64,000 nt of DNA from Atopsyche davidsoni (GCA_022113835.1 JAILWY010000027.1:1118501-1182500); one strand, 5' to 3'; positions 1-10,997 are shown, counted from the stretch's first letter. Notes: generated by a model from the sequence alone, not told the origin. Numbers and translations are program-made.

Positions 1-888
1 CGGTGGCTCTCGGACACTTTTTTCCCTTGATTAAACATGAAAAGCAATGCATGGCGCATATGTTCAAAATTCGGTACGAATGCAGACATCTTTGACACGC
101 AATAAAAACTTTCTAAAAGAATTTTTTAGGAAAACGTCAACGCTGTCTAGACATTCGATAACTACTTAACAAAATGACATATAAGTGCTACCAACAATAA
201 AGCAAAATACAGAACACCATCTATCGAAAAAAACCGGAAATTAATTAAGAGTACACCTGGTATATGTTATTCAAGACCACACATTTTGACTATCGTTTGA
301 CGCTGTAGTCCTTATAAGTATCGCAGCAACATTAAAGCAATCGATGAGAAAATATTCATAAAAATTAACAAAATAAAAAGCTGCATTACATATTTCTCGT
401 CGTTCCACGTGTAAATCGACAACTCAAATATTGTTAGCACAGAATACCTTTATGAATGATATTTATTGATATAGATCCCACCTTTAAAAAAACACTTCGA
501 TAATTTATGCAAGGTTATAGTTTTGCTGGTAAATTTTAATGTGAAGGCATTGAGAATCTCTGCAATAGACTAATTATTCCATTAACAAAGAGAAATGGCT
601 CGAATGAACGTCCCAATTTACATTATACAAGAAGCCTTCCCCCTTAAGATTTTTTAGCGAAAATAACGTTCAGTAGTCCATTTTCTGAGTGTTTTTTTAT
701 AAGACTATAAGACATTATGTTCAGAGCCTCTCCCGGAGTGGAGCGGTGACAATATAATCGAAAAATTAACGACTGCCGGAAGTAATTGTAGATTTCAACA
801 CAAAAATGGAATAGCTTTAGAAAAATAGAAGATAACACGTCATACTATATTGATGTAATCGACTTACACGTGATAAAATAGTTTTCAT
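1..888. other. AT-rich DNA, no gene seen
   Basis: AT-rich DNA with no recognisable gene or repeat ends. A 64-residue open frame on the minus strand (644-838) has no family resemblance I can name and is not called as a gene. Confidence 0.6.
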
Positions 889-952
889 GACACCAATGGG
901 ATTAGATACCACACTTTCTAAGAGTCTAGTTATCTTACCAATTGAGCTACAT
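889..952 (-). repeat. tRNA-Lys-like relic (SINE head or tRNA pseudogene)
   Basis: Read on the minus strand, this has an A-box-like TAGCTCAATTGG, a GACTCTTA segment matching the anticodon loop of tRNA-Lys(CTT), and a degraded T-arm (GTGGTATCTAATCCCA, where GGTTCRANTCC is expected). The D-stem and acceptor stem do not pair properly, so it should not make a functional tRNA. It could be a decayed tRNA gene or the head of a SINE; no second copy with a shared body was found in the window. Confidence 0.5.
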
Positions 953-1413
953 AAAAATATAGTATGAGTGAAAAATTTTATTGAAAAAGCATGTCAAATG
1001 ATTTCAACATATTCTTTTATCACAACTCTACAATCAAGAGATATTCAAAAGTTTTGTTTAAGCATTTGTCGTATCGCACATAATAAATTACACCACTGGG
1101 TGCTATTGCTCAAAAGTTTGACCTGTGAATCTGAAAGCAGTTTATTATAAGATACTAGTAAAAACCACGGAACCATCGGGTGACATAAAAAATTTTAAAC
1201 TCAAAGTTTTGAAAAAGAGCTAAAAACTAATTATCATAACTTTGCACGTTTAAAATTATCAAATTTAACGATTTTTTTTGTTGCATCATGTTGTTACTCA
1301 TGTTTCTCATTTATACCGACGATTTCAGCCATTGTGGATGTTCAGTTAATTATTGACAGCTGCTCTTCTTGCACGTGTTTTGACTCGTCTTCGATTTTTG
1401 GCCATTCCAAAAA
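953..1413. other. Spacer, probably including the mariner 5' region
   Basis: AT-rich DNA without a gene. The part nearest 1414 is probably the untranslated 5' part of the mariner, but I found no terminal inverted repeat matching the clear 3' end near 2434. The 60-codon frame at 968-1150 has no support. Confidence 0.45.
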
Positions 1414-2374
1414 ACGGAACAATAAATCTGTATAAAATTTTGTGTGAAAAACAAAATTAAGTGCGTGGACGCATACCAAATGTTGACTGTAGCATATGGT
1501 GAAGCCACCTTGGATCAAAACAACGTTTATCGGTGGTACAAAATGTTCTCAGAGGGCCGAGAAGATGTGAACGACGAAGAGTGAACATGAAGTGAAGAAA
1601 ATAGTATTGGCCAACCGTCGAATCACTCTTAGATAAGTTGCTGAGGACTTAAGCATATCGATTGGCTCTTGCCATTCGATTTTAACCAATGATTTGGGCA
1701 TGAGACGGATCGCCGCGAAATTCGTACCAAAATTGTTCAATTTCGACCAAAAACAGCATCGCATTACCATTGCTAAGGAGCTGTTTGACTCTGTCTGCGA
1801 TGACTCAAATTTGCTTCAGAGGATCATAACTGGTGACAAAACATGGTTTTATGGTTTTGACGTGGAAACTAAAGCTCAATTATCCCAATGGAAGCTGCCG
1901 CATGAGCCAAGACCGACAGTTTACTTCGATTGCAGGAGTGTAGTGCATCATGAGTTCTTGCCACAGGGTGGAACGGTTAATAAGGAATACTACCTGCAAG
2001 TTATGCGCAAGTTGCGCAAACCAATCCGTCAGAAATGCCCACATCTGTGGAAGAACAAAAATTGGCTATTGCACCATGATAACGTCCCTGCTCACACATC
2101 GATGCTTGTGCGCAAATTTTTGGGTTAGGTTAGGTTAGGTTAGCCGCAGCCACCGTATTCCCCAGATCTGGCCCCCTGTGACTTTTTCTTGTTCCCAAAA
2201 CTGAAGAGGCACATGAAAGAGCGACGCTACGCTACGATTGAGGAGATAAAGACAGCACCGAAGATGGAGCTGAACAAGATCACAAAAAAATATTTTTTGA
2301 AGTGCTTCGTCGATTGGAAAATTCGTTGGAACAAGTGTATAATATCTAGCAGGGGGCAAAATAGATATTCATGA
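1414..2374 (+). pseudogene. mariner transposase pseudogene
   Basis: A broken DD34D mariner transposase, the cut-and-paste enzyme that moves the element between TA sites. The N-terminal part (KFCVKNKIKCVDAYQML, WYKMFSEGRED) reads in one frame from about 1414 to a TGA at 1582. It resumes in another frame at about 1586 (EVKKIVLANRRITLR) with an in-frame TAA at 1634. It then runs through ITGDKTW (first catalytic Asp), LLHHDN (second) and YSPDLAPCD (third) to IISS near 2350. Against the family layout about a dozen codons are missing after NDEE, and another stretch is missing between PRP and TVYFDCR. At 2123-2143 a TTAGG run replaces codons between the second and third Asp, adding stop codons while keeping frame. 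Clearly inactive. Confidence 0.92.
2123..2143 (+). repeat. Interstitial telomeric repeat (TTAGG)4 inside the mariner
   Basis: Twenty-one bases made of four TTAGG units plus one base. TTAGG is the telomere repeat of most insects. It lies exactly between the FL codons and the PQPPYSPD codons, where the family has ordinary coding sequence. The spacing between the second and third catalytic Asp is 33 codons here instead of 34, so about 24 bases seem to have been replaced by 21 rather than simply interrupted. Confidence 0.85.
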
Positions 2375-2436
2375 ATAAATAAATAATTTTATGAATAGCA
2401 CAAAATTCGCGTTACTTTTTGAACAGACTACGTATA

Positions 2437-2878
2437 TTACGTCATGAAATTTAAATATTATTCAATCAAAAGTACGTGTCAGCGAACCGTACAGGCGCGG
2501 GTGCCTTTTTTTCGATTCGTTGGGTATAAAAAAACGTATCCGCATATACAAGGCAATATTGTGCGCTTCGCCAGGGGTCGTCACGCGCGCGCTACCCCAA
2601 TAATACGGCTTTTGTTCTGACTTGATAAATTATTCACCGCGGCCCATATTCTCGCGGTGATGTTTATTCATATTTCACATCCGCGTCTGTGGCAATCATC
2701 CAATTGCGCATTATTCGAATGGATATAAAAGGCCCTTTGAGTGATAAAAACGTGAAAGTAAGTAAATATATTTGTATTTAAATTTTATTAGGCTTGTTTG
2801 GGGCTTTTACAGCTCGCTGTTTTGTTTTTGAAAAATAATAAAAAATCATTTTTTTAAATTTTTATTTTTTATTTTCTT
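2437..2878. promoter_or_regulatory. GC-richer unique block, possible regulatory element
   Basis: From about 2470 to 2760 the DNA is much richer in G+C and CpG than its surroundings. It contains CGCG runs, an inverted CCGCGG/CGCGG pair, and a TATA-like GATATAAAAGG at about 2722. No open frame or transposon end is seen. A promoter or enhancer is possible; nothing in the sequence proves it. Confidence 0.3.
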
Positions 2879-3024
2879 ACTAACATGATTAGGCACATTA
2901 GTTCATACATAGAATATGATTTAAAGAAACTCTCAGAAAAATATCATCGTGATTTGTGTGGGATTTGAACCCACATCCCCAGGCTTACATGGCCGGTGTA
3001 CTAACCCTTGTACTAACGAATCAC
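2879..3024 (-). repeat. tRNA-Thr-derived SINE, copy 1
   Basis: On the minus strand the head (3024 to 2949, 76 nt) folds like a tRNA. GTGATTC faces AATCAC in the acceptor stem, the T-arm GTGGG-TTCAAAT-CCCAC is perfect, and CACCGGCCATGTAAGCC resembles the anticodon arm of tRNA-Thr(TGT). Residue 33 is A instead of U and the D-arm is abnormal, so it is not a working tRNA. A body of about 70 nt follows, ending in GTGCCTAATCATGTTAGT and then A/T-rich DNA. The same head and body recur at 23041-23177. Confidence 0.75.
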
Positions 3025-4082
3025 TTCCGTTTATCGAGAATTTTTAACAATCATACTCTACATTTTTGAAAATTTGATTAATATTGATCATTTAAATACG
3101 TTAGGATTCAACGTTTTTAAACTGAGTAAATGAGCATTTTTTTTGGTGATGCTCCCAGTTTTTATTTTAATAAGGTTGCTATCGCAAAACCAATTAAAAA
3201 TCGTTACTTATATATTTTTTTAATATAAGGCATACGAAATTAGACATCAATAAATATTTATAGCGTTGTATTTGAGAAGAAATTGTAAATTTAATGACGT
3301 TATATTTACTATAAAAAAAAAATGTGACTGATACTGATATCATATGTAACGAAAATCAGAATACTAAAAAAAAATTTAATACAAAAACTGCACAGCATTG
3401 TTAAAAATAAAAATTAATCAACCGAGAGTAATTCTGTTTACGTATTCATGAATTGACTATTCAAGCCTCAGTGAATTTGCATCGGAATATTTATTTACCA
3501 AATTATTATTTCATTCCGACATAATGCTGAATTGCCACGCAAAATTCGGGAAATCCATTCAAAACTATGAAATATGTATTAATACAGAATTTACGTACTG
3601 AATAGAACAATGAGGGTGTCAAATAAATTTTATTTCAATCCATGATCTTTCAAATGGAAAGGTCATATATACACGTACGAGTATATATTATTCTTCTTCG
3701 TCAAGTGCATCTCATCAGAGGAAATTGGCGATCTTTTCACTCATGCTGAGCCAGTGTTCATGGTTTTCTAAGGGAAATATAAAGTAGTGGGTCTCCGGGT
3801 CCTTCTACACCGCAGTTTTATATTGGAAATAAAAGTCTGCGTATTGCTGCTTACAAAGCTCTGGGTTTAGATCTGATACTCTTTTAGGGCGTTTCCCACC
3901 TTGACTCAGTACTTCCAGAGCACATCCCTCCACAACCATTCCAAGCCCATTACTCCATTACCGATTCTTTACACGCATTCAAGGTGCAGAAAGGCAGCCA
4001 TGCACAAGCAACAGAATGGGGAGAGCGGGTGGGAGCATCGTCTTAATCTGTTATAAAATTCATTTTACAGTAGATTCTAATA
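3025..4082. other. Intergenic, no gene seen
   Basis: AT-rich to about 3640, then moderately GC-richer DNA (3780-4060) with no recognisable coding or repeat structure. Confidence 0.6.
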
Positions 4083-4635
4083 TAGGATGTCCAAATAGAA
4101 TATCGGGTATTTGTTTTAGTGACCGTTATTTCGATATGCTGCGAAAATTTTTAGGCGCAAAGTTGCAGGAGTTTCAAGGTTTCAACTCAAGAACGTGGTT
4201 CCAACAATTGCCATACACCCAATCAATCAATTGAAGCTGTTAACGAATTATTCCCTAATAAGGTCATTTCACGTAGAGGTAACATCAACTGGCCTTCCAG
4301 AAGCCCCGACCTTAGTTCTTTGACTATTTCGTATGGGGATACCTTAAAAGTAGAGTTTATGAGAATAATCCGACGAACCTTTCGGAATTGAAACAACACA
4401 TCAGGTCAGAAATGGCAGCAATATCGAGGGCAATGTGTCAGCGTGTTATCAGCAATCTTCGTTCCAGATTAGAAGAGTGCCAGCAGCGTAACAGTCACTA
4501 TTCGGATAACATCATATTTTAAAATTAATTTTCCATTTTGTATTCTTATAATCAACAATAAAAAAAATGCTTGATTACTAGTAGTTTTAGTTTTACTGAA
4601 CTAACAAATACCCGATGCTCTGTTTGGACACCCTA
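4083..4635 (+). mobile_element. Internally deleted Tc1/mariner-type element with both ends
   Basis: The left end starts TAGGATGTCCAAATAGAAT and the right end, on the other strand, starts TAGGGTGTCCAAACAGAGC; both continue into CGGGTATTTGTT. TA duplications flank the element. At about 553 bp it is far shorter than a full element. Two related copies lie at 21829-22656. The family is clearly TA-inserting, but I did not assign a named subfamily. Confidence 0.85.
4180..4522 (+). pseudogene. C-terminal transposase remnant of the 4083-4635 element
   Basis: Readable pieces are NQSIEAVNELFP, VISRRGNINWPSRSPDL and, after a frameshift near 4310, YFVWGYLKSRVYEN, ELKQHIRSEMAAISRAM and NIIF before a TAA at 4520. 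RSPDL...DYFVWGYLKS is the third catalytic region of Tc1/mariner transposases, and the tail is the usual C-terminus of this insect group. The N-terminal and middle parts are absent, so the fragment is inactive. Confidence 0.8.
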
Positions 4636-5204
4636 TACTTTACATTTATAGACTAAATACTCAGTGTAGCTCCACTTAGGCAAAGTTTTATAGAAGTGTA
4701 AGTTTGTTGTGGATATTTCAGCTTAAATATCTATAAAAAATGGCCAGTAAATGTATACACAGCTGTAGCACCGGTGCTGGTCCTCTGCCAGCACAGGCCG
4801 CCGCGCTATCGACCGCCTGCCCGCGGCTCAGGATGGCCCGGCGGGCTCGTCCTCCACCCCGCAGCCCCCTACCACCGCTTGTTTACGCTTTTGTAACTTT
4901 TTGCATTTGCCTGTTTGTTTTTCATCTGATAAAGAGAATTCGAGCAAACAATGCGCGGATCGACCGTTTTCAATAATTTCCCAGAATGTTTACGCTGTTG
5001 GCAAAACGAACCCTTCTAGTTGTAAGCAGAGTAAATAAATACGAAAATATGTATTGAACCAAAAATATACTCAAAAAAATTACATAAGCAACAATACATT
5101 AACATTGCTAACAAGTGTGATATTTGAATAAAAACGAGAATGAACGCGGCATAATACTCAAGAACCAATTTCTTACACTGTTATATTATTTAATATTTTT
5201 AACA
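4636..5204. promoter_or_regulatory. Spacer with a GC-rich unique block (about 4770-4960)
   Basis: The block contains CCGCGCTATCGACCGCC-type sequence and then GAGCAAACAATGCGCGGATC. A 78-codon frame covers it (4740-4976) but has proline/arginine-rich composition expected from GC-rich DNA and no family match, so I do not call a gene. Confidence 0.25.
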
Positions 5205-5302
5205 AAATACATGAGTGATTTTTCCACAAGTTCCAACGTGAAAGGTTTGCGAAACCGGTCACCAATAAAAGTTAACACGTGGAAAAATCTTATTAAAAAT
5301 AT
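5205..5302. repeat. Family B foldback remnant
   Basis: Contains GCGAAACCGGTCACC inside an interrupted inverted repeat (GTGATTTTTCCAC on the left, GTGGAAAAATC on the right). It is in the opposite orientation to the array that follows. Confidence 0.65.
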
Positions 5303-5424
5303 TAAAATAAAATTTCACCATGTTCTCTGTCAAAAATATTGATGTCATATTATTTATTCAATCAAATAAATATTGTTTGATTGAAATCTCAAAGACTATA
5401 AAAATTGTTAATACTGTGGTTAAC

Positions 5425-6700
5425 ATTTTAAATAAAATACTTGAGTGATTTTTCCACGTGTTAATTTTTATTGTTGACCGGTTTCGCTAATCTGCGTGGC
5501 ATTGTCACAAGTAAAAATTAACATGTGGAAAAAAACACTTAGTTAAAATACTCAAATGTGCAAGGTAACGCGTCACAATTCGATACTCGTCTAGTTGATC
5601 GCAACCGCAGCCAATCCAACTCTCAATATTTTTGACAGAGTACTTTAAATAAAATACTCGTTTAATTTTCCTGCATGTTAATTTTTATTGGTGACCGGTT
5701 TCGCCGGCCGTGCACGTTGTCATTGACATGTGAAAAAATCACTCAGTCAAAATATTAAAATCTGCAAGGTAGCGCGACACAATCCGATGCTCGTCCAGTT
5801 GGTCGCAACCGCAGTGAATCCAACCCATAATATTTTTGACAAAGAGTACTTTAAATAAAATACTCGTTTGATTTTTCTGCATGTTATTTTTATTGGTGAC
5901 CGGTTTCGCCAACCGTGCACGTTGTTATTGACTCGGTTAAAGTCTGCAAGGTAGCGCGACACAATCCGATACTCGTCCAGTTGGTCGCGACCGCAGCGAA
6001 TCCAACCCTCAATATTTGACAAAGAGTTTGTTTTTAAAAAATACTCGTTTGATTTTTTCGCATGTCAATTTTTATTGGTGACCGGTTTCGCCGACCGTGC
6101 ACGTTGTTATTGACTCAGGTAAAATATTAAAAAGGTAGTAACTCAATATTTTTGACATGGAGTATTTTTTTTCTGAGAGATTTTTCAGCATGTCATATTT
6201 TATTGGTGACCGGTTTCGCTGGCCGTGCACGCTGTCGTTGACATGTGAAAAAACCACTCAGTCAAAATATAAAAATCTGCAAGGTAGCGCGACACAATCC
6301 GATGCTCGTCCAGTTGGTCGCGACCGTAGCGAATCCAACCCTCAATATTTTGACAAAGAGTTTGTTTTTAAAAATTCTCGTTTTTTTTTTTTCGCATGTC
6401 AATTTTTATTGGTGACCGGTTTCGTGTACGTTGTCATTGACTCGGTAAAAATATTAAAATCTGCAAGGTAGCGCGACACAATCCGATGCTCGTCCAGTTG
6501 ATCGCAACCGCATCCAACCCTCAATATTTTTGACAAGAGTACTTTTTTTCTGAGAGATTTTTCAGCATGTCATATTTTATTGGTGACCGGTTTCGCCGAC
6601 CGTGCACGCTGTCATTGACATGTGAAAAAACCACTCAGTCAAAATATAAAAATCTGCAAGGTAGCCCGACACAATCCGATGCTCGTCCGGTTGGTCGCGA
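5425..6700. repeat. Tandem array of family B units (about six to seven)
   Basis: The marker GGTGACCGGTTTCGC or a close variant recurs near 5471, 5690, 5896, 6077, 6206, 6411 and 6582, giving spacings of about 219, 206, 181, 129, 205 and 171 bp. Each full unit has three parts: that core, a spacer with CTGCAAGGTAGCGCGACAC and CGATGCTCGTCCAGTTGG, and a junction with TATTTTTGACA. On the minus strand the core reads GGCGAAACCGGTC, preceded by a short hairpin, and GTGATTTTTTCACATGT pairs with ACATGTGGAAAAATCAC around it. Open frames here on either strand are by-products of the repeat. Single family B copies lie at 16462, 46203, 47671 and 50182. Confidence 0.85.
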
Positions 6701-7020
6701 GTTAGTCCGACCCCGGAGGCCGCAAGTGGCTGCACCCCGGGGGCGGGGGCGGGTAGTGGGGGCGGGTAGTGGGGGCGGGTAGTGGGGGCGGGTAGTGGGG
6801 GCGGGTAGTGGGGGTGGGTAGCGGGGAAGGCGCCCGCCCCCGAAGCTCCGGCCATTCCGCTGCGGGCAGGGAAGAGCGACGCTCGCGTGGAGCTCGCCTG
6901 GCCTCGCTCGCCTGTCCCGACTCCGAGACCTCCCCGCGAGGACCGGACCTTGTGCTGCTCCAGTTCGTGTGACTCGGTGTTGTACAAGCGCTTTCTCTGT
7001 GAGTGGATTTTCCCGCGTCG
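6690..7020 (+). promoter_or_regulatory. CpG-rich block, possible promoter and 5' exon
   Basis: The most CpG-dense segment of the window, including the 13-bp minisatellite and then CGCTCGCGTGGAGC, CTCGCTCGCCTG and CCCCGCGAGGACC. It ends near CTTTCTCTGTGAGTGG, which contains a good splice-donor match (GTGAGT at about 6999). No TATA box stands out. A TSS with a short non-coding first exon read rightwards would fit, but no downstream exon of a host gene was found within the window. Confidence 0.3.
6733..6826 (+). repeat. G-rich minisatellite, 13-bp unit
   Basis: About six to seven copies of GGGGGCGGGTAGT. The plus strand has many runs of three or more G close together, so it could form G-quadruplexes. 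A long minus-strand frame through it (6577-6987) is proline-rich and is a composition artefact. Confidence 0.9.
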
Positions 7021-8892
7021 TTGTCGAACCTAATCTTTTGGATGATTGTTATTTTTTTTTTTTCGTACTAGTGAGTGTGTTTACTTCGGGTATTTGTGCG
7101 AAGCTTCTGCCCTCCGGTGTTATCAAAAAGGTATGTAATTATATTTCAGTTGTTTTGAGCACACGAGTCTTTCGTTTTTGTGCAATAAAAATTGCATAAT
7201 ATAAAATACCAATTTTTATAACAACTTCTCATATTTGTTTTGATATCAAATTACACGTTTCTGATAGCACAAAATATTTAATTTTTGAGTACATTGCTTC
7301 GGATCTGTTCCGTTCATATTTTTAAGGAATTTAATGAAAGAATGCTCATATCTACCGTAACATGCAAGGGATGTTTTTGTACGTAAGATTAAATTTACTT
7401 CAGGGTGAGAGTACTTAAACATAAAATAACATTATTAAACAGAGTGCCTTGGAACTTAGGGGCTGTTATATGTTTACCTCAATAAAATTTGAGGACTCTG
7501 AAAGGAGTCTTGGACTGAAGAGAAAAAGTTCATTCGGATGACAGATTAGCAGGAAATAAGGTTTTTTTGTTTTTAGTACTAGTTTTGTCTTATTTATTTG
7601 AGTATTAAGTAATACTTGTATACTCATATATACAATTTAATAAAAAAAAATAGATTCGCTAACACTATTATTTACTTACTAAGTGTAGTTATATTTTGTA
7701 TTTATTATGAAAATTAACTGTCACATAGTTTTCTTGAATATTTTTGAATTCGCATCCGTCTCGATTTTTTAAAGAAAGCAAAATTTAATATTTTTAAAAT
7801 AATTTTTTTTTTAATAATAAATGCAAATATGAACACACATTAAAATACAGGATGCTATATCTTTGAATACACAACTTCTTATTAAATAAAAAATAAATTT
7901 TGACTCCAAAGGGGGTGTATAATTTTGATTGAGTTGAGGTTGTCTTTCTTTAGCTGAGATGGGTCTATCTTCAAACGCAGGGTATTCAAATTACAGGTTC
8001 TATGGCCTGTTTCAAAGTTAGCCTGGTATATCCGGTGGTCAACAAGAGGAGGTCAATGGTAGGTTCATGTTGCTTTCAAAAGTTAAATAGCACGACTCAA
8101 AGAAGCTTTTCACTAAAGCTCGGCATATAAATTCAATACAATAATAATAATAACAAAATCATTACATAGTCTGAATTGATGCTTTGGAAATATTTTAATT
8201 ATTTTTTAAGAATTGTCAATTTAAAAGAACTACTATTAGGACATTACTTACATTATTGTTTGTGATAATTTTTGCCTTGCAAAAGCTTCATAGAACTTGA
8301 AAGGCAAAAATGCACAGAAACGCTCGTAATCTCGAAATATTTTAGCCTATTGGTAATTTATATTAGTTGTTTTAAAGATTTACTCATAAACTTAGTCTGA
8401 AGATGCAAAGACGCTGAAAAAGAGTTGATTAATATTTTTTAGCCGTTAGCTCTATATCTCGGCAGCTTTAAATAGTTACAACTTTGAGTCGCAATAAATC
8501 ATCCAATTTAAAAAAAACAAATATTTCAATGATTTTAGGTCATGCTTATAATTAAACCAAACACATAAATAAATCTGAAAAGTTTTTTTTTATTATAATA
8601 ATGTATTCGAGGATTGCGAAACCGCGGCCCTCCCTCGGATACATCCCCGTATAATTTCTTTTCAGCGCTCTAGACGTAACACTCCTCAATACTCCTGATT
8701 CCCAAATCTTCAGTGTGTATCCAAGGGAGATATACGAGGGGAGGAAAAAAACCATTCGAAGGCTCGAGACATAAATATATGGCGGAGAAATCCAAAGGCT
8801 TTCGATATTTTCAGTTGATTCTACGTTTCAAAGAAAACTACAGTTTACATTTTTATTTATAAAATTCATGTAACCGTTTCATTTATGAAACA
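7021..8892. other. Intergenic, no gene seen
   Basis: AT-rich DNA. A GC-richer patch at about 8610-8755 (CCGCGGCCCTCCCTCGG) lacks coding or repeat signals. The frames at 6969-7199 and 8552-8755 have no family resemblance. Confidence 0.6.
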
Positions 8893-8985
8893 ACGTGAAA
8901 AATCTTAATCACGGCCCCAGCAGAATTTGAACACAAGCCTCTATAAATATTGATGGTTAAGGTTTGAATATAACCAGTGTCTTAA
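8893..8985 (-). repeat. Degraded tRNA-derived SINE
   Basis: On the minus strand GTGTTCAAATTCTGCTGGGG resembles a tRNA T-arm (B box) followed by a SINE body; the A-box side (AAGACACTGGTTATATTC) is poor. A nearby GGTTCAAGTCCCATTAATG on the minus strand (about 9036-9056) is a perfect B box without an A box and may belong to another relic. Confidence 0.4.
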
Positions 8986-9289
8986 CAAACAAAGATTTAA
9001 CTCGTCGTTTTCTATTTGTTTTGCAACATTAATGGGACTTGAACCAATACCTTCACAACTATCTTTCATTGTACTTTTTTTTATAAATAAATTTAATATT
9101 TATTTATTTGAAGTTTATTTGTAAAGACAGTTGGTTCAAATTTATGTTATTTATTCTTAAAAGTACTATCAAATTATTGAATTATTTTTAATTTATTTAG
9201 TTATTACTTTTATATAAAGATTTTAATTATTTGATTTTAATTAATATTGGTTCTGTATTTATAACAAATAGCTCGTTAAAAAAGTATTC

Positions 9290-9660
9290 ATGTTCCACTA
9301 CCTAATAAAGTTTCGCCAAATATCCAACAATCGTAAACTGCACACCAAAGAATACCGATATTTCCTAAAGAGTGGGCGGGCCAAAACGTTTGCAGTGCAA
9401 AAGGCAACGCGCGGCACGGATTCCCAAAATGGCATTGTTTTCGCCGCTTAGTATTAGGAGAGCACAGAAAAGTTACACAGTCGCGCATAAAATATTTAAT
9501 GCAGAGTTTCCGCGCCCCAAATAAGGTTGTACACAGGGTGGGCTCTAAAAAGTCCAAAATATAAGTTGAATTATTACCGCGAGATGCGCAAGGATGCCTG
9601 GAAAGATGTATGGAAAAATATGACTCGGAGAAAGAAGATTTAGCCAAAAATGTTATGTTT
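9290..9660. promoter_or_regulatory. GC-richer unique block
   Basis: Stands out from AT-rich flanks with GTGGGCGGGCC, GGCAACGCGCGGCACGG and CGCGAGATGCGCAAGG. It is almost entirely open on the minus strand (119 codons), but the translation has no recognisable domain and composition biased by the block, so a regulatory or other unique element is preferred over a gene. Confidence 0.25.
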
Positions 9661-10997
9661 CTGTGAATATTTTAACCACTGTGCATTTTTTGTAGACAGC
9701 GGGGGTTATTTACATGAATTATTAGAGAGCAAGAGCTATAAAGAACAGTGTGCTTTATAGTTTGCACAAGGAAGTACCTTTGCAGCAAATATGAATATTC
9801 AAAAAAGAACGATCGTATTTGTTAAAAGAGCTTTTCAATGGGTTCTCTAGACTGAGTCATAAGTGGCCCTTAAAATGCAAAAAAACTTCACCAACACTGT
9901 TGCTCAAATATCTAGTAATATAAATTATACCAGAGTCTTATAAACACGCAGAAGTATCAAGTTTCATATTTAATTGTGCGTATATTCTTATCCTGCCGAT
10001 ATATTTTTATGCTTTGATTATTTCGTTAGTTTAAAAAAAAAAAGTTGCCTCCCACCCTTACTGCCTACAATTCTTATCGAAGTGGAGGAGTTAAGTTTTT
10101 TCAATTCAGTAAAAAATAATTAATTGCCTCCAGTTTCAGAAAGAAGAAAACTCTTTGAAGAAAAAGCTCCCACTGAAACGGATTTATCGTGTGCACTACA
10201 AAGCAAATACTGGAATAAGTCGCAGCTGGTCTTAATTACTTTCAACCACCTGCTCCTCCGTTAATCTTTTGCTTGCAACCCTTAGTTCTGTGTGAGCATG
10301 ATTATTATTAGATTAACTATATTTGGATGTCATTCGATTTTGAAATACCCCAGGGAATAAATCTGAACACATTTTGAGAAACATTTTTAACAAATAATCG
10401 AACGTACATTAAAAGAAATTGAAATTCAATAACCCTTTCTACTGTTCCTTTAACTCATTTTATTGGAAAAAAATATGTTAAAACACAAAGCTTTTACATT
10501 TGTTTAGTTAACAGACATTTTATATTCCATACTTTTTCAGCATTCGGGATTCGATACTGGAAAAAAATTAAGGCTTACGCGTTTTCTATTATTCCTTTCT
10601 TTTATTCAGATAGACATTGTCTCGCGCGACTCATAAAATTTGCTTTCAGAAAAAAGATTCAAAGAAAACCATCTAGAGAAGCTGTCTTAGTTCTACCCAT
10701 TTTATAAATAAGACACGTTTTTTGTTTATTTTCAAGGTACGCAAAAGTTTTTTGAATCCAACGCTGAAATCCGATTATATGCTCGAAAAATAAAAAAAAC
10801 TTCGATGGTTTTTCACTGTAGCAGCTGAATTAAATTAATTAAGAATCTAGTGGTTCTCAAGATATTTTCTGTTGAATTACTATTTTAGCAGGAGTGGCAT
10901 ATTAGAGGGGAATAATTTTTTTTGTATAAAAAGGTTTACATGTTACATGTTTTATTTGTGAACACTCTCAGGAATCTGAAGATACCTGTGCCAGGCA
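9661..10997. other. Intergenic, no gene seen
   Basis: AT-rich; only short unsupported frames and no repeat ends recognised. Confidence 0.6.

Larger units (their letters stand above)
1414..2436 (+). mobile_element. mariner element, 5' end not found
   Basis: The 3' end is clear: after the transposase the DNA ends in CGCGTTACTTTTTGAACAG followed by ACTACGTA (about 2408-2434), typical of a mariner terminal repeat next to a TA. No matching inverted repeat was found upstream, so the 5' end is diverged or deleted and the start given is only where coding similarity begins. Confidence 0.8.

Noticed and set aside
2949..3024. Functional tRNA-Thr gene
   Set aside because: U33 replaced by A, abnormal D-arm, and an attached repeated body in two copies; a SINE explains it better.
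5747..6022. 91-codon frame through the family B array, with a repeated RNRSPIK motif
   Set aside because: RNRSPIK is just the translation of the GCGAAACCGGTCACCAATAA core and reappears in every copy, including lone arms; not coding.
6577..6987. 136-codon minus-strand frame across the GC-rich minisatellite
   Set aside because: Proline/arginine-rich by virtue of the 13-bp G-rich repeat and joined to family B repeat sequence; no domain.
9288..9647. 119-codon minus-strand frame
   Set aside because: Lies in a GC-richer block where stops are rarer; Cys/Phe/Leu mix without any recognisable domain; no second exon nearby.
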